From positions 1-64,000 of the forward strand of contig CATQGW010000002.1 of the NCBI GenBank assembly GCA_958295515.1: a stretch of 64,000 nt of DNA, read 5' to 3'. This stretch comes from an uncultured Dehalococcoidia bacterium (lineage in GTDB: Bacteria > Chloroflexota > Dehalococcoidia > Bin125). Below are positions 8,596 to 16,581 of this stretch, piece by piece; position 1 is the stretch's first letter, and each line of letters begins with the position of its first letter. Position numbers and translations under genes: made by a program. The notes beneath the pieces were generated by a model. That model saw only the letters and a list, made by a program, of their open reading frames with translations. It was not told the origin of the DNA and made no database searches.

Positions 8596-9603
8596 TCAGC
8601 GCGCGTCGTCAAGATCGGCGAGCGCGGCGTCGACCCGCTCGGTGATGTCGTTGGGCAGGATGGCGGTCCAGATCTCGCGGCGGTTGCGCAGAAACCAGAG
8701 TGCGGCGTCGTCGGGGGTTTTGTCGTTCTCGGTCATCCAGGCGGCGGTGGTGACATAACTTTCGGCGCTGAAGTCCCAGCGATTCAGGAACTCGAAAACC
8801 CGCGGCGCGCGGTCGGGCAGGGAGTGGTGGACGACGATTTTGATCTCGGCGATGGGGTAGGCGCAGGATTTGCCCTGCGCCCAGCAGTCGTCGTTGTAGG
8901 GCGGCTCTTTGAGCAGGTAGAGGTCGAAGCTGGTTGAGGGGATGGAGGGTCCCCACATGTAGCCGAGCCAGCCCCGGCCGGCGGCGAAGGCGGCGTCGAG
9001 GTCGGCGATCAGCGCGGCGGTGCTGCCGGGATCGACCAGATCGAGGTACTCGGTGAGGCCGTAGGACTCGAGCTTCTCTTCGTTGACCTGGGCGCAGATC
9101 CAGCCGACCAGGCAGTTGACGAAGCGCGCTTTGCCGTGGGATTCGGGTGTGACGAAGAGGTGGATGTAGTCGGGCAGGTCGGCGACTGAGACGAGGCCGG
9201 GGTTCTGGTCTTTGATGTATTGGGGGATCGCGAAGCCTTGCCAGTTGCTGTCCATGCTGTAGCCGGCGTCGACCACCAAGCCGTCTGCGATGCCTTGCTC
9301 GTAGAGCAGCTGCGAGTTGGGCAGCCAGACTTCCATGGTGATGTCGGTGTCGTTGTTGAGCAGCCCCTGCCAGAGCGAGACGCTCTCACCGGGGACGTAT
9401 TCGACGGGGTAGCCGTAGCCGTGCTCGGCGATGAAGCCGGCGATGCGGTTCTGAATTTCGGCGGAGGGCCAGTTGAGGTCGGAGAAGGCGATGGGGTCGT
9501 TGGCGTCGTTTTCGCCGCCGCAGGCGGCGGCGAGCGCCAGCAGGGCGGCGGCGAGGAAGAAGAGGCTTCGACGCCAGCGGGGGAGACGCGGCGCAGCTCG
9601 CAT
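8596..9603 (-). CDS. Glycine betaine/choline-type ABC transporter substrate-binding lipoprotein (second copy)
   Basis: 335-residue OpuAC-type binding protein. The signal peptide (RRSLFFLAAALLALAAAC) ends in a lipobox cysteine. The mature domain starts DPIAFSDLNWPSAEIQNRI and contains VSLWQGLLNNDTDITMEVWL, the region that shapes the quaternary-amine pocket in the family. It is a clear paralogue of the protein encoded just upstream (9670-10914), but lacks the Gln-rich linker. Last gene of the five-gene osmolyte transporter operon. The ligand is inferred from family only. Confidence 0.87.
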   Translation of the reverse strand: MRAAPRLPRWRRSLFFLAAALLALAAACGGENDANDPIAFSDLNWPSAEIQNRIAGFIAEHGYGYPVEYVPGESVSLWQGLLNNDTDITMEVWLPNSQLLYEQGIADGLVVDAGYSMDSNWQGFAIPQYIKDQNPGLVSVADLPDYIHLFVTPESHGKARFVNCLVGWICAQVNEEKLESYGLTEYLDLVDPGSTAALIADLDAAFAAGRGWLGYMWGPSIPSTSFDLYLLKEPPYNDDCWAQGKSCAYPIAEIKIVVHHSLPDRAPRVFEFLNRWDFSAESYVTTAAWMTENDKTPDDAALWFLRNRREIWTAILPNDITERVDAALADLDDAR

Positions 9604-9669
9604 GCGGCTCAGGGTACCTGCTTGAGCCGATGCGAGCTGCGCGGGTGGCGCGGGGTGTGTCTCCGCTAA

Positions 9670-10914
9670 CTACTCCTCGGCGAGGGCGGCGTCGATGCGC
9701 TGGGCGACGTCGGCGGGCACGAGGGCGCTCCAGATGTCGCGGTAGGTGCGCAGGTAGTAGAGCGCGGCGGCCTCAGGCGTCTCGTCGTTGTCGGCCATCC
9801 AGATGTCGGTGCCGACCTGCTCAGCGGCATGGTAGTCCCAGGCGCGCAGGAATTCGATGACGTCGGGAGCGCGTTCGAGCAGCTCGGAGGCGACGGCGAT
9901 GCGCACCTCGGAGGCGGGGTAGGCGCAGCCCTTGTCGGCGTCCCAGCATTCCTGGGTCCACTCGGGCTCTTCGAGGCGGTAGAGGTCGAGGGTGGCGGTG
10001 GGCTTGGTGGGGCCCCAGATGTAGCCGAGCCAGGGCTCGCCGCGGCTGTAGGTCGCTTCGAGGTCGGCGAACAGCGCGGCGCCGCTGCCGGGGTCGACGA
10101 TGTGCAGCGAATCGCGCAGGTTGTAGGCGTCGAACTTCTGGTCGTTGACCTGCTCGCAGGCCCAGCCGGCGATGCAGCTGATGAAGCGCGCCTTGCCGCG
10201 CGAGTCGGCGGTGACGAAGAGCTCGATGTAGTCGGGGATGTCGGTGACGGAGACCAAGTCGGGGTTTTCGTCCTTGACGTACTGGGGGATGACCCAGCCT
10301 TCCCAGTTTTCGTCGAGGCTGTCGCCGAGCAGGGCGATCACGTCGGGATCGTCGAGTTCGTCGATCCACTGCTGCTGGGCCGGCCAGATTTCTATGGTCA
10401 CGTGGGTGTCGCCGTTGAGCAGACCCTGCCAGAGCGAGACGGTGTCGCCGTCGATGTAGTCGACGGGGTACTGGTAGCCGTACTGGACGATGTAGCCGAC
10501 GATCTGGTTCTGCACCTCGGCGGAGGTCCAGTTGAGGTTGGAGAAGACGATCGGGTCTTTCCGGACCTCTTCCTGAGGTTCGTCCTGCGGCTCGGCCTGC
10601 TGCTGTACCTGAGCCTGCTGCTGCTGTTGCGGCTCGTCCTGCTGTGCCGGAGCGGGCTGTTCCTGCTGCGGCTCGTCCTGCTGTGCCGGAGCGGGCTGTT
10701 CCTGCTGCGGCTCGTCCTGTTGCTGCACCGCGGCGGGCTGGTCCTGCTGTTCCTGCTCAGCGGGGGGCGCGGCGGCGGCGGGTTGTTCCTGATCGTCGTC
10801 GTCGGAGCAGGCGGCCAGGGCCGCGAAGGAGATGGTCAGCAGGGCGAGCAGCGCGGCTGCTCGCAATCCCCAGTGTTTGCTCCACAATTTGCCCGCGTGG
10901 GCGGCGTCTCGCAT
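9670..10914 (-). CDS. Glycine betaine/choline-type ABC transporter substrate-binding lipoprotein, Gln/Pro-rich
   Basis: 414-residue OpuAC-type binding protein. The start at 10914 is preferred to an upstream one because GGAGG stands 7 bases before it. A signal peptide ends at a lipobox (ALAAC), followed by Asp residues and a Gln/Pro/Glu-rich linker of about 80 residues built partly of 13-residue repeats (EPQQEQPAPAQQD). The binding domain then begins DPIVFSNLNWTSAEVQNQI and includes VSLWQGLLNGDTHVTIEIW. It pairs with a paralogue downstream, so one permease may use two receptors of different affinity or specificity. Confidence 0.88.
   Translation of the reverse strand: MRDAAHAGKLWSKHWGLRAAALLALLTISFAALAACSDDDDQEQPAAAAPPAEQEQQDQPAAVQQQDEPQQEQPAPAQQDEPQQEQPAPAQQDEPQQQQQAQVQQQAEPQDEPQEEVRKDPIVFSNLNWTSAEVQNQIVGYIVQYGYQYPVDYIDGDTVSLWQGLLNGDTHVTIEIWPAQQQWIDELDDPDVIALLGDSLDENWEGWVIPQYVKDENPDLVSVTDIPDYIELFVTADSRGKARFISCIAGWACEQVNDQKFDAYNLRDSLHIVDPGSGAALFADLEATYSRGEPWLGYIWGPTKPTATLDLYRLEEPEWTQECWDADKGCAYPASEVRIAVASELLERAPDVIEFLRAWDYHAAEQVGTDIWMADNDETPEAAALYYLRTYRDIWSALVPADVAQRIDAALAEE
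10631..10708 (-). repeat. 39-bp tandem repeat encoding a Gln/Pro linker
   Basis: Two near-identical 39-base units starting at 10631 and 10670, with a partial third from 10709, encode EPQQEQPAPAQQD units inside the betaine-binding lipoprotein. In-frame units of this kind can expand or contract without breaking the gene, so the length of the lipoprotein tether may vary between strains. Confidence 0.8.
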
Positions 10915-10987
10915 ACAAAAGCCTCCGTTCGCCACCCGACCTGTTCGGGCGGTATGAGACGGAGCATACACACAAACGCGGGAGAAT

Positions 10988-11194
10988 TTACCCGCGACGG
11001 CGGATCAGACGGGCTTTGAAGGCGGCGATCACGGTCATAACGACGGCGAGGACGACGAAGAGCGCTTTGGAGCCGCCGAGGAAAGCGTTGGGGGAGAGGT
11101 CGCCGTCGGCGAGGGCGAAGATGGCGATGACCCAGCAGAGCAGGGCGGCGCAGATTGCGGCGAGGCCGCGAACTTGTTCGAGCCGTCGTTGCAT
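10988..11194 (-). CDS. Small two-helix membrane protein in the betaine transporter operon
   Basis: 68 residues with two predicted membrane helices (about residues 10-30, LAAICAALLCWVIAIFALAD, and 42-60, ALFVVLAVVMTVIAAF) and basic ends. It starts 2 bases after the permease stop and ends 74 bases before the binding-protein start, so it is co-transcribed. No family is recognised. Position suggests an accessory subunit of the transporter, which is inference. Confidence 0.65.
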   Translation of the reverse strand: MQRRLEQVRGLAAICAALLCWVIAIFALADGDLSPNAFLGGSKALFVVLAVVMTVIAAFKARLIRRRG

Positions 11195-11196
11195 GA

Positions 11197-12198
11197 TCAG
11201 CGGCCAATCGACTCCTGCTGGCGTTGCGCCAGCGCCTGGGTGATGCGGTCCACGATGATCGCGAGGAAAACGATCGCGGTGCCGGCGAGGAGAGCGTTGC
11301 CGGGCTCGATGCGGCCGAGGCCGCGGTTGACATCGGCGCCGAGGCCGCCGGCGCCGACGAGCGAGGCGATCACGACCATCGAGAGGGCCATGAGGGTGGT
11401 CTGGTTGACGCCGGCCATGATGGTGGGGATGGCGAGGGGGATTTTGACGCGCATCAGCATCTGTCGAGGGGTGGTGCCGAAGGACTCGGCGGCCTCAATG
11501 GTTTCGGCGGGCAGTTCGCGGATGCCGAGGTTGGTGAGGCGGACCGCGGGGGGGACGGCGTAGATCAGGGTGGCGATCACGGCGGGGACGTTGCCGAGGC
11601 TGAAGAAGGCGATGGCGGGGACGAGGTAGACGAAGCTGGGCATGGTCTGCATGGCGTCGAGGATCGGTCGGAGCACGCGGTCGATGCGGTCGCTCTGGGA
11701 GGCCCAGACGCCGAAGGGGACGGCAATCATGATGGAGAGAGTGACGGTGACGATGATCAGGGAGGTGGTCTGCATCGCGCTGTCCCAGAGCCCGACGGTG
11801 CCGACCAGTGCGAGGGCGACGACGGAGAAGATGGCCATCCGAAAACTGACCATGACCCAGGAGACGAAGCCGACGATCGCCATAAAGGCGGGCCAGGGCA
11901 GCCAGAGCAGGCCGTCTTCGAAGCCGATCAGGAACCAGGTCAGCACATTCTTGATTGCGGTGAAGAGGCCGGCGAGGTTGTCCCGCAGCCAATCGACGAT
12001 GTCGTCGATGAAGCGGCCGATGTCGCGTCCGACATCGACGGGGAAGACGTGATCGATGAGCAGGACGGAGGGGATGAAGGCGATGGCGGTGCAGAGGATG
12101 AAGAGCGGGACGATCCACCAGCGTTCGGGCGCGGGCGCGGAACCTTCGCGGCCGAAGAGCAGGCGCAGCGCGGCCCTGGGCAGCTTCAGCAGTGCCAC
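11197..12198 (-). CDS. Glycine betaine/proline-type ABC transporter permease (ProW/OpuAB family)
   Basis: 333-residue inner-membrane permease with several membrane helices. Landmarks are the long N-terminal segment with VDWLRDNLAGLFTAIKNVLT, the core GVWASQSDRIDRVLRPILDA with MQTMPSFVYLVPAIAFFSLG, and the EAA loop PAETIEAAESFGTTPRQMLM. It forms the channel with the ATPase encoded immediately upstream and receives ligand from the two binding lipoproteins. The 2-base gap to the ATPase stop indicates translational coupling. Confidence 0.93.
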   Translation of the reverse strand: MALLKLPRAALRLLFGREGSAPAPERWWIVPLFILCTAIAFIPSVLLIDHVFPVDVGRDIGRFIDDIVDWLRDNLAGLFTAIKNVLTWFLIGFEDGLLWLPWPAFMAIVGFVSWVMVSFRMAIFSVVALALVGTVGLWDSAMQTTSLIIVTVTLSIMIAVPFGVWASQSDRIDRVLRPILDAMQTMPSFVYLVPAIAFFSLGNVPAVIATLIYAVPPAVRLTNLGIRELPAETIEAAESFGTTPRQMLMRVKIPLAIPTIMAGVNQTTLMALSMVVIASLVGAGGLGADVNRGLGRIEPGNALLAGTAIVFLAIIVDRITQALAQRQQESIGR

Positions 12199-12200
12199 TG

Positions 12201-13460
12201 CTAAGCCTCCACGTTGTCGGCGGCGGCGGCGGCGGCGGCTTCGTCGGAGACCATGACGGCGGCGAGACGGTCGAGCGGAATTTCGCCGACCAGCAGGCCG
12301 TCGGCGTCGATCACGGCGATCGGGTGCTGGGCTTTGAGCCCGATGGGCACCAGGTCGTCCAGCACCGTATCGTCCTGTACGCGGTCCTCGTGGTAGAGCT
12401 CCATGGCGTCGATTCGCCCATCGCCTCGGCGGCTTTCGCGCAGCACTTCGGAGAGGTAGGTGGCGCCGAGGAAGCGGCGCTGTTCGTCGACGACGCAGCC
12501 GTGGACGAGGTTGTTGGTCTCCATGGCGGTCACGGCGTCGGAGGCGGTCATGGCGCCGGGCAGTTCGGAGATCGGCTGGTCCATGATCGAGCCGGCGGTG
12601 ACCATCGCGTGCATGCGGATGTCCTGGGTGAACTCGCGCACGAAGTCGCTGTTGGGGGAGAGCACGACTTCGGTCGGGGTGCCCTCCTGCACGACTGCGC
12701 CGTCGCGCATGATGGCGATGCGGTCGCCGACGCGCACGGCTTCGTTGAGGTCGTGGGTGATGAAGGCGATGGTCTTGTGGACGGACTGCTGGAGCTGCAT
12801 GAGCTCGTCCTGCAGGTCGCGGCGGATGACGGGGTCGAGGGCGGAGAACGGCTCGTCCATCAGCAGCACGGGGGTGTCGAGGGCGAGGCCGCGGGCGAGG
12901 CCGACGCGCTGCTTCATGCCGCCGGAGAGTTGCTGGGGCATGGAGCTGTGCCAGTCGCCGAGGCCGACCAGTGCGAGCGAGTTGGCGGCGCGTTCGAGGC
13001 GCTCCTTGCGCTCGACGTTGGCGAGCTGGAGGGGCCAGGCGACGTTCTCGATCACGTTGAGATGGGGCATCAGCCCGAAGTGCTGGAAGACCATCGCGAT
13101 TTCGTTGCGGCGCATGTCGCGCAGCCCGTCGGCGTCCAGTGCGGTGACTTCGCGTCCGTCTATCCAGACTTCGCCGGCGGTGGGTTCGATCAGCCGGTTG
13201 ATGCAGCGCACGAGCGTCGATTTGCCGCAGCCGGAGAGGCCCATGACGACGAAGATTTGGCCGCGTTGGATGTCGATGTTGACGTTGGACAGCCCGAGCA
13301 CGGCGCCGGTCTGCTCCTGGATGGCGTCCTTGGCGGTGCCGCCGCGGGCCAGTTCGAGCGCCTCATCCAGATCGTTGCCGAAGATCTTGTAGACATTGCG
13401 GATCGAGACCATCGCGGTGTCCGCGTTCGTCTTGCGGGTATCGTCGGTTTGTGTCGCCAT
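12201..13460 (-). CDS. Glycine betaine/proline-type ABC transporter ATP-binding protein (ProV/OpuAA family)
   Basis: 419-residue ATPase that drives osmolyte import. It contains the N-terminal family extension (KIFGNDLDEALELARGG), Walker A GLSGCGKST, the signature LSGGMKQRVGLAR, Walker B VLLMDEPFSALD and the switch histidine in FITHD. The C-terminal 140 residues form a CBS-domain pair (MTASDAVTAMETNN, IAVIDADGLLVGEI), which in relatives senses ionic strength or cyclic-di-AMP. First gene of the operon; its start faces a divergent lipoprotein gene. Confidence 0.95.
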   Translation of the reverse strand: MATQTDDTRKTNADTAMVSIRNVYKIFGNDLDEALELARGGTAKDAIQEQTGAVLGLSNVNIDIQRGQIFVVMGLSGCGKSTLVRCINRLIEPTAGEVWIDGREVTALDADGLRDMRRNEIAMVFQHFGLMPHLNVIENVAWPLQLANVERKERLERAANSLALVGLGDWHSSMPQQLSGGMKQRVGLARGLALDTPVLLMDEPFSALDPVIRRDLQDELMQLQQSVHKTIAFITHDLNEAVRVGDRIAIMRDGAVVQEGTPTEVVLSPNSDFVREFTQDIRMHAMVTAGSIMDQPISELPGAMTASDAVTAMETNNLVHGCVVDEQRRFLGATYLSEVLRESRRGDGRIDAMELYHEDRVQDDTVLDDLVPIGLKAQHPIAVIDADGLLVGEIPLDRLAAVMVSDEAAAAAAADNVEA

Positions 13461-13474
13461 TGCACTGCCGCTCC

Positions 13475-13933
13475 GTGACTGCGCGAAGGATACTGTATTC
13501 GCGCGCCGTGCTTCTTCTGATTCTGGGTGTCATAAGCGTGGCCGCGCTGGGGGCGGCGGGCTGCTCGACATGGGGCGCGGGGCATCAGGCGGCGGCGGCG
13601 CTGGAGTTGGATTTGGCGGACCCCGACAAGGCGGTGCTGATGCCGCTGGAGCGCAGCCTGGAACGCGACGAGCGCTTCTGGGTGCGGCTTCAGCTCGGCG
13701 CGCCGACGGAGGCGGACCACGTGATTGTGCGCTTCGAGCTCGATGTCGGCGGGCGCTCCTACTTTCAGGTGGAGGACTACCGCTTCGACGGGGTGACGCC
13801 GCCATGGAATGTGGCGGCGATTCCGTTGAGCATCTCGCAGTCGGGGGACTGGAACATTGCGTTCATCGTCAACTCGCGCAAGGTGACGGATGTGCGTGTG
13901 AGCGTTGCGCGGCTGGGGCGTGGGGTAGATTAA
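13475..13933 (+). CDS. Putative lipoprotein of unknown function
   Basis: 152 residues from GTG 13475, chosen because it places a basic n-region (ARRILYSR) before a hydrophobic stretch ending in the lipobox GAAGC. The mature part (about 120 residues) looks like one beta-sandwich domain (DHVIVRFELDVGGRSYFQVE, DWNIAFIVNSRKVTDVRVSV), resembling accessory domains of exported copper or transport proteins, but no family is recognised. It is divergent from the betaine operon and overlaps the first bases of the ATPase gene only if a more upstream start is used. It ends 33 bases before the formate-tetrahydrofolate ligase gene. Confidence 0.6.
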   Translation: MTARRILYSRAVLLLILGVISVAALGAAGCSTWGAGHQAAAALELDLADPDKAVLMPLERSLERDERFWVRLQLGAPTEADHVIVRFELDVGGRSYFQVEDYRFDGVTPPWNVAAIPLSISQSGDWNIAFIVNSRKVTDVRVSVARLGRGVD

Positions 13934-13966
13934 GGCGGCGCGCGATGCGGCGTTGGGGGCGACGGC

Positions 13967-15586
13967 ATGCGGCGAATCGTGGATGTGGCTGAAGAGCTGG
14001 GGCTGTCCGAGGGCGATCTGGAGCTGTACGGGGCGTCGAAGGCGAAGCTCACGCCGGAGGCGCTGTCGCGTCTGCGCGACGCCCCGCAGGGCAAGCTGGT
14101 GCTGGTGACGGGGATGACGCCGACCACGGCCGGCGAGGGCAAGACGACGACGGCGATTGGGCTGACACAGGCGCTGCGGGCGGGCGGAGCGGGGGCGACG
14201 GTGGCGCTGCGCGAGCCGTCGATGGGCCCGGTCTTCGGGATCAAGGGAGGCGGGACGGGCGGCGGGCGCTCGATCATCGAGCCCTCGGACGACATCAATC
14301 TGCATTTCACCGGCGATCTGCACGCGGTGACGGCGGCCAACAATCTGCTGGCGGCGGCGATTGACAACTCGATCTTTCACGGCAACCGGCACGCGATTGA
14401 TCCGCGGCGGATCAGCTGGCGGCGCTGCATCGACATGAACGACCGGGCGCTGCGCGGGGCGGTGATTGGGATGGGCGGGGCGACCGACGGGGTGCCGCGC
14501 GAGGAGTCGTTCGACATCACGCCGGCCTCGGAGGTGATGGCGATCCTCTCGGTGGCTTCGGATCTGGAGGACCTGCATCGGCGGCTGGGCGACGTGATCA
14601 TCGGCTACACGAGCGAGATTCAGCCGGTGTATTGCCGTGATCTGGAGGTGGACGGGGCGATGGCGGTGCTGCTCGAGCACGCGATCCGGCCGAATCTGGC
14701 GCAGACGCTGGACGGCGGTCCGGCCTTCGTACACGGCGGACCGTTCGCCAATATCGCGCTGGGCTGCAACAGCATTGCGGCGACGCGGGCGTCGCTGGCG
14801 ACGAGCGAGATCACGGTGACGGAGGCGGGCTTCGGATCGGATTTGGGCGCGGAGAAGTTTTTCAACGTGGTCAGTCGGATCGGCGGTTTCGCGCCGCAGG
14901 CGGCGGTGATTGTGGCGACCGCGCGGGCGATCAAGCGCCACGGGGGACGCCCCGCCAAGGAGCTGGAAGTGGAAGATCTGGCGGCGCTGGAGGCGGGGCT
15001 GGTCAATCTCGACGCGCACATCGACAACGTGGAGCGGCACGGGGTGACGCCGGTGGTGGCGGTGAACCGCTTCCCCAGCGACACGCCGGCTGAGCTGGCG
15101 GCGGTGCTGGCGCATTGCGAGGCGCGCGGAGTGCGGGCGGCGGTCGCTGATCCGTACGGCGGCGGCGGTGAGGCCTGCGCGGAGCTGGCGGCCGCGGTGC
15201 GCGACGCGCTGGACGCGGAGGACTCGCAGCTGACGCCGCTCTACGAGCCGGCGCAGCCGCTGCACGAGAAGATTGAGACGGTGGCGCGGGAGGTCTACGG
15301 GGCGGGTTCGGTGACGTATCTGCGGCGCGCAGAGCTGACGCTGCGGCGGGCGCGACGGCTGGGCATGGAGTCCTGGCCGATCTGCGTGGCGAAGACGCAG
15401 TATTCGCTGTCGGACGATCCGGCGCTGCTGGGCCGCCCGCGCGAGCATGAGTTCACGGTGCGCGAGGTGCGGCCCTCGGCGGGGGCGGGGTTTGTGGTGA
15501 TCATCTCGGGCGAGATCATGACGATGCCGGGATTGCCGCGCTCGCCGGCGGCGACGCAGTTCAGCATTGAGAGTGGCGGGAGCTGA
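13967..15586 (+). CDS. fhs: Formate-tetrahydrofolate ligase
   Basis: 539-residue enzyme joining formate to tetrahydrofolate with ATP to give 10-formyl-THF, the entry of formate into one-carbon metabolism. Landmarks are KLVLVTGMTPTTAGEGKTTT (P-loop; the usual TPTPAGEGKTT has Thr for one Pro), EPSMGPVFGIKGGGTGGG, INLHFTGDLHAVTAANNLL and VTEAGFGSDLGAEKFF. Length is close to the usual ~555 residues. The gene lies 5 bases before nudC and is likely co-transcribed with it. No other Wood-Ljungdahl genes appear nearby, so an anabolic role is more likely than acetogenesis. Confidence 0.96.
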   Translation: MRRIVDVAEELGLSEGDLELYGASKAKLTPEALSRLRDAPQGKLVLVTGMTPTTAGEGKTTTAIGLTQALRAGGAGATVALREPSMGPVFGIKGGGTGGGRSIIEPSDDINLHFTGDLHAVTAANNLLAAAIDNSIFHGNRHAIDPRRISWRRCIDMNDRALRGAVIGMGGATDGVPREESFDITPASEVMAILSVASDLEDLHRRLGDVIIGYTSEIQPVYCRDLEVDGAMAVLLEHAIRPNLAQTLDGGPAFVHGGPFANIALGCNSIAATRASLATSEITVTEAGFGSDLGAEKFFNVVSRIGGFAPQAAVIVATARAIKRHGGRPAKELEVEDLAALEAGLVNLDAHIDNVERHGVTPVVAVNRFPSDTPAELAAVLAHCEARGVRAAVADPYGGGGEACAELAAAVRDALDAEDSQLTPLYEPAQPLHEKIETVAREVYGAGSVTYLRRAELTLRRARRLGMESWPICVAKTQYSLSDDPALLGRPREHEFTVREVRPSAGAGFVVIISGEIMTMPGLPRSPAATQFSIESGGS

Positions 15587-15590
15587 GGCG

Positions 15591-16541
15591 ATGGCTGAGT
15601 TTCGCAACACCTTTGCGGGCAACCCGCTGGATCGGGTCGCCGCGCAGCGGCGCGACGAGGAGTGGATTCGCGAGCGGTTGGCCGATCCGTCCACGCAGCT
15701 GCTGCCGCTGCATCGGCTGTCGCTGCCGTTCGTCGAGCGTGAGGGGCTGGCGCGGCTGGCGTGGGCGCCGGTGAGCGATCTGGAGGATGCGGACGCGGAG
15801 AGTTTTCCGGTGCTGCTGGGAGTGGAGGATGAGGCGGCGCGCTTCGCGATCAACGTTTCCGGCGTGGACGATCCGCTTGCGGTGCTCGATCTGCCGGCGG
15901 GCAGCGTCTTCCGCGATCTGCGCGAGCTTTCGGGCACGCTCGAGGCGGACGATGCGGGGATTGCGGCGCAGGCGCGGTCGCTGGTCGACTGGCACGCGCG
16001 GCATCGACACTGCGCAGTCTGCGGCGAGCACACGGAGCCGGTGCAGGGCGGCATTTCGCGCAAGTGCGTGGTCTGCCCCGCCGAGCACTTTCCGCGCACG
16101 GATCCGGTGGTGATCACGGTGGTGCATGAGGGCGAGCGTTGCCTGTTGGGTCGGCAGGCGAGCTGGCCGGCGGGGATGTTCTCGGCGCTGGCGGGTTTCA
16201 TCGATCACGGCGAGTCGATTGAGGATGCGGTGCGGCGCGAGGTGGGCGAAGAGGCGGGGATTGCGGTGCGGGAGATTCGCTATCACTCGTCGCAGCCGTG
16301 GCCGTTCCCAGCCTCGCTGATGATTGGCTGCCATGCGCTGGCGGAGACTTCGGCGATCGATTTCGACGAGTTCGAGATGGACGATGTGCGGTGGTTCACG
16401 CGGGCGGAGGTGCTGGAGGCGTTGGCGGGACCGGCGGCGAGCATCGTGGGCGATCCGGCGCGCGGCGGGGCGCTGTCGCTGCCGGGTCCGACGGCGATCG
16501 CGCACACGCTGGTGCGGGCCTGGGCGGACGCTGCCCCGTAA
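15591..16541 (+). CDS. nudC: NADH pyrophosphatase / NAD-capped RNA hydrolase, NudC-type NUDIX protein
   Basis: 316 residues with the full NudC plan: an N-terminal domain, a zinc ribbon (CAVCGEH ... CVVCPAEH), then the NUDIX box starting GFIDHGESIEDAVRREVGEE and the diagnostic SQPWPFPASLM. Such enzymes hydrolyse NAD(H) to NMN and AMP and remove NAD caps from RNA 5' ends. The start at 15591 lies 5 bases after the fhs stop; an in-frame upstream ATG at 15567 inside fhs is less likely. All four zinc cysteine positions are present. Confidence 0.93.
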   Translation: MAEFRNTFAGNPLDRVAAQRRDEEWIRERLADPSTQLLPLHRLSLPFVEREGLARLAWAPVSDLEDADAESFPVLLGVEDEAARFAINVSGVDDPLAVLDLPAGSVFRDLRELSGTLEADDAGIAAQARSLVDWHARHRHCAVCGEHTEPVQGGISRKCVVCPAEHFPRTDPVVITVVHEGERCLLGRQASWPAGMFSALAGFIDHGESIEDAVRREVGEEAGIAVREIRYHSSQPWPFPASLMIGCHALAETSAIDFDEFEMDDVRWFTRAEVLEALAGPAASIVGDPARGGALSLPGPTAIAHTLVRAWADAAP

Positions 16542-16581
16542 CGGCGTCGCGCGCGTAAGCTCGCAACAGCAGGGGGAACGC

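Noticed and set aside
13190-16201. 1003-codon open frame on the minus strand
   Set aside because: Lies across fhs and nudC in antisense and has the Arg/Pro/His-rich composition of a shadow frame.
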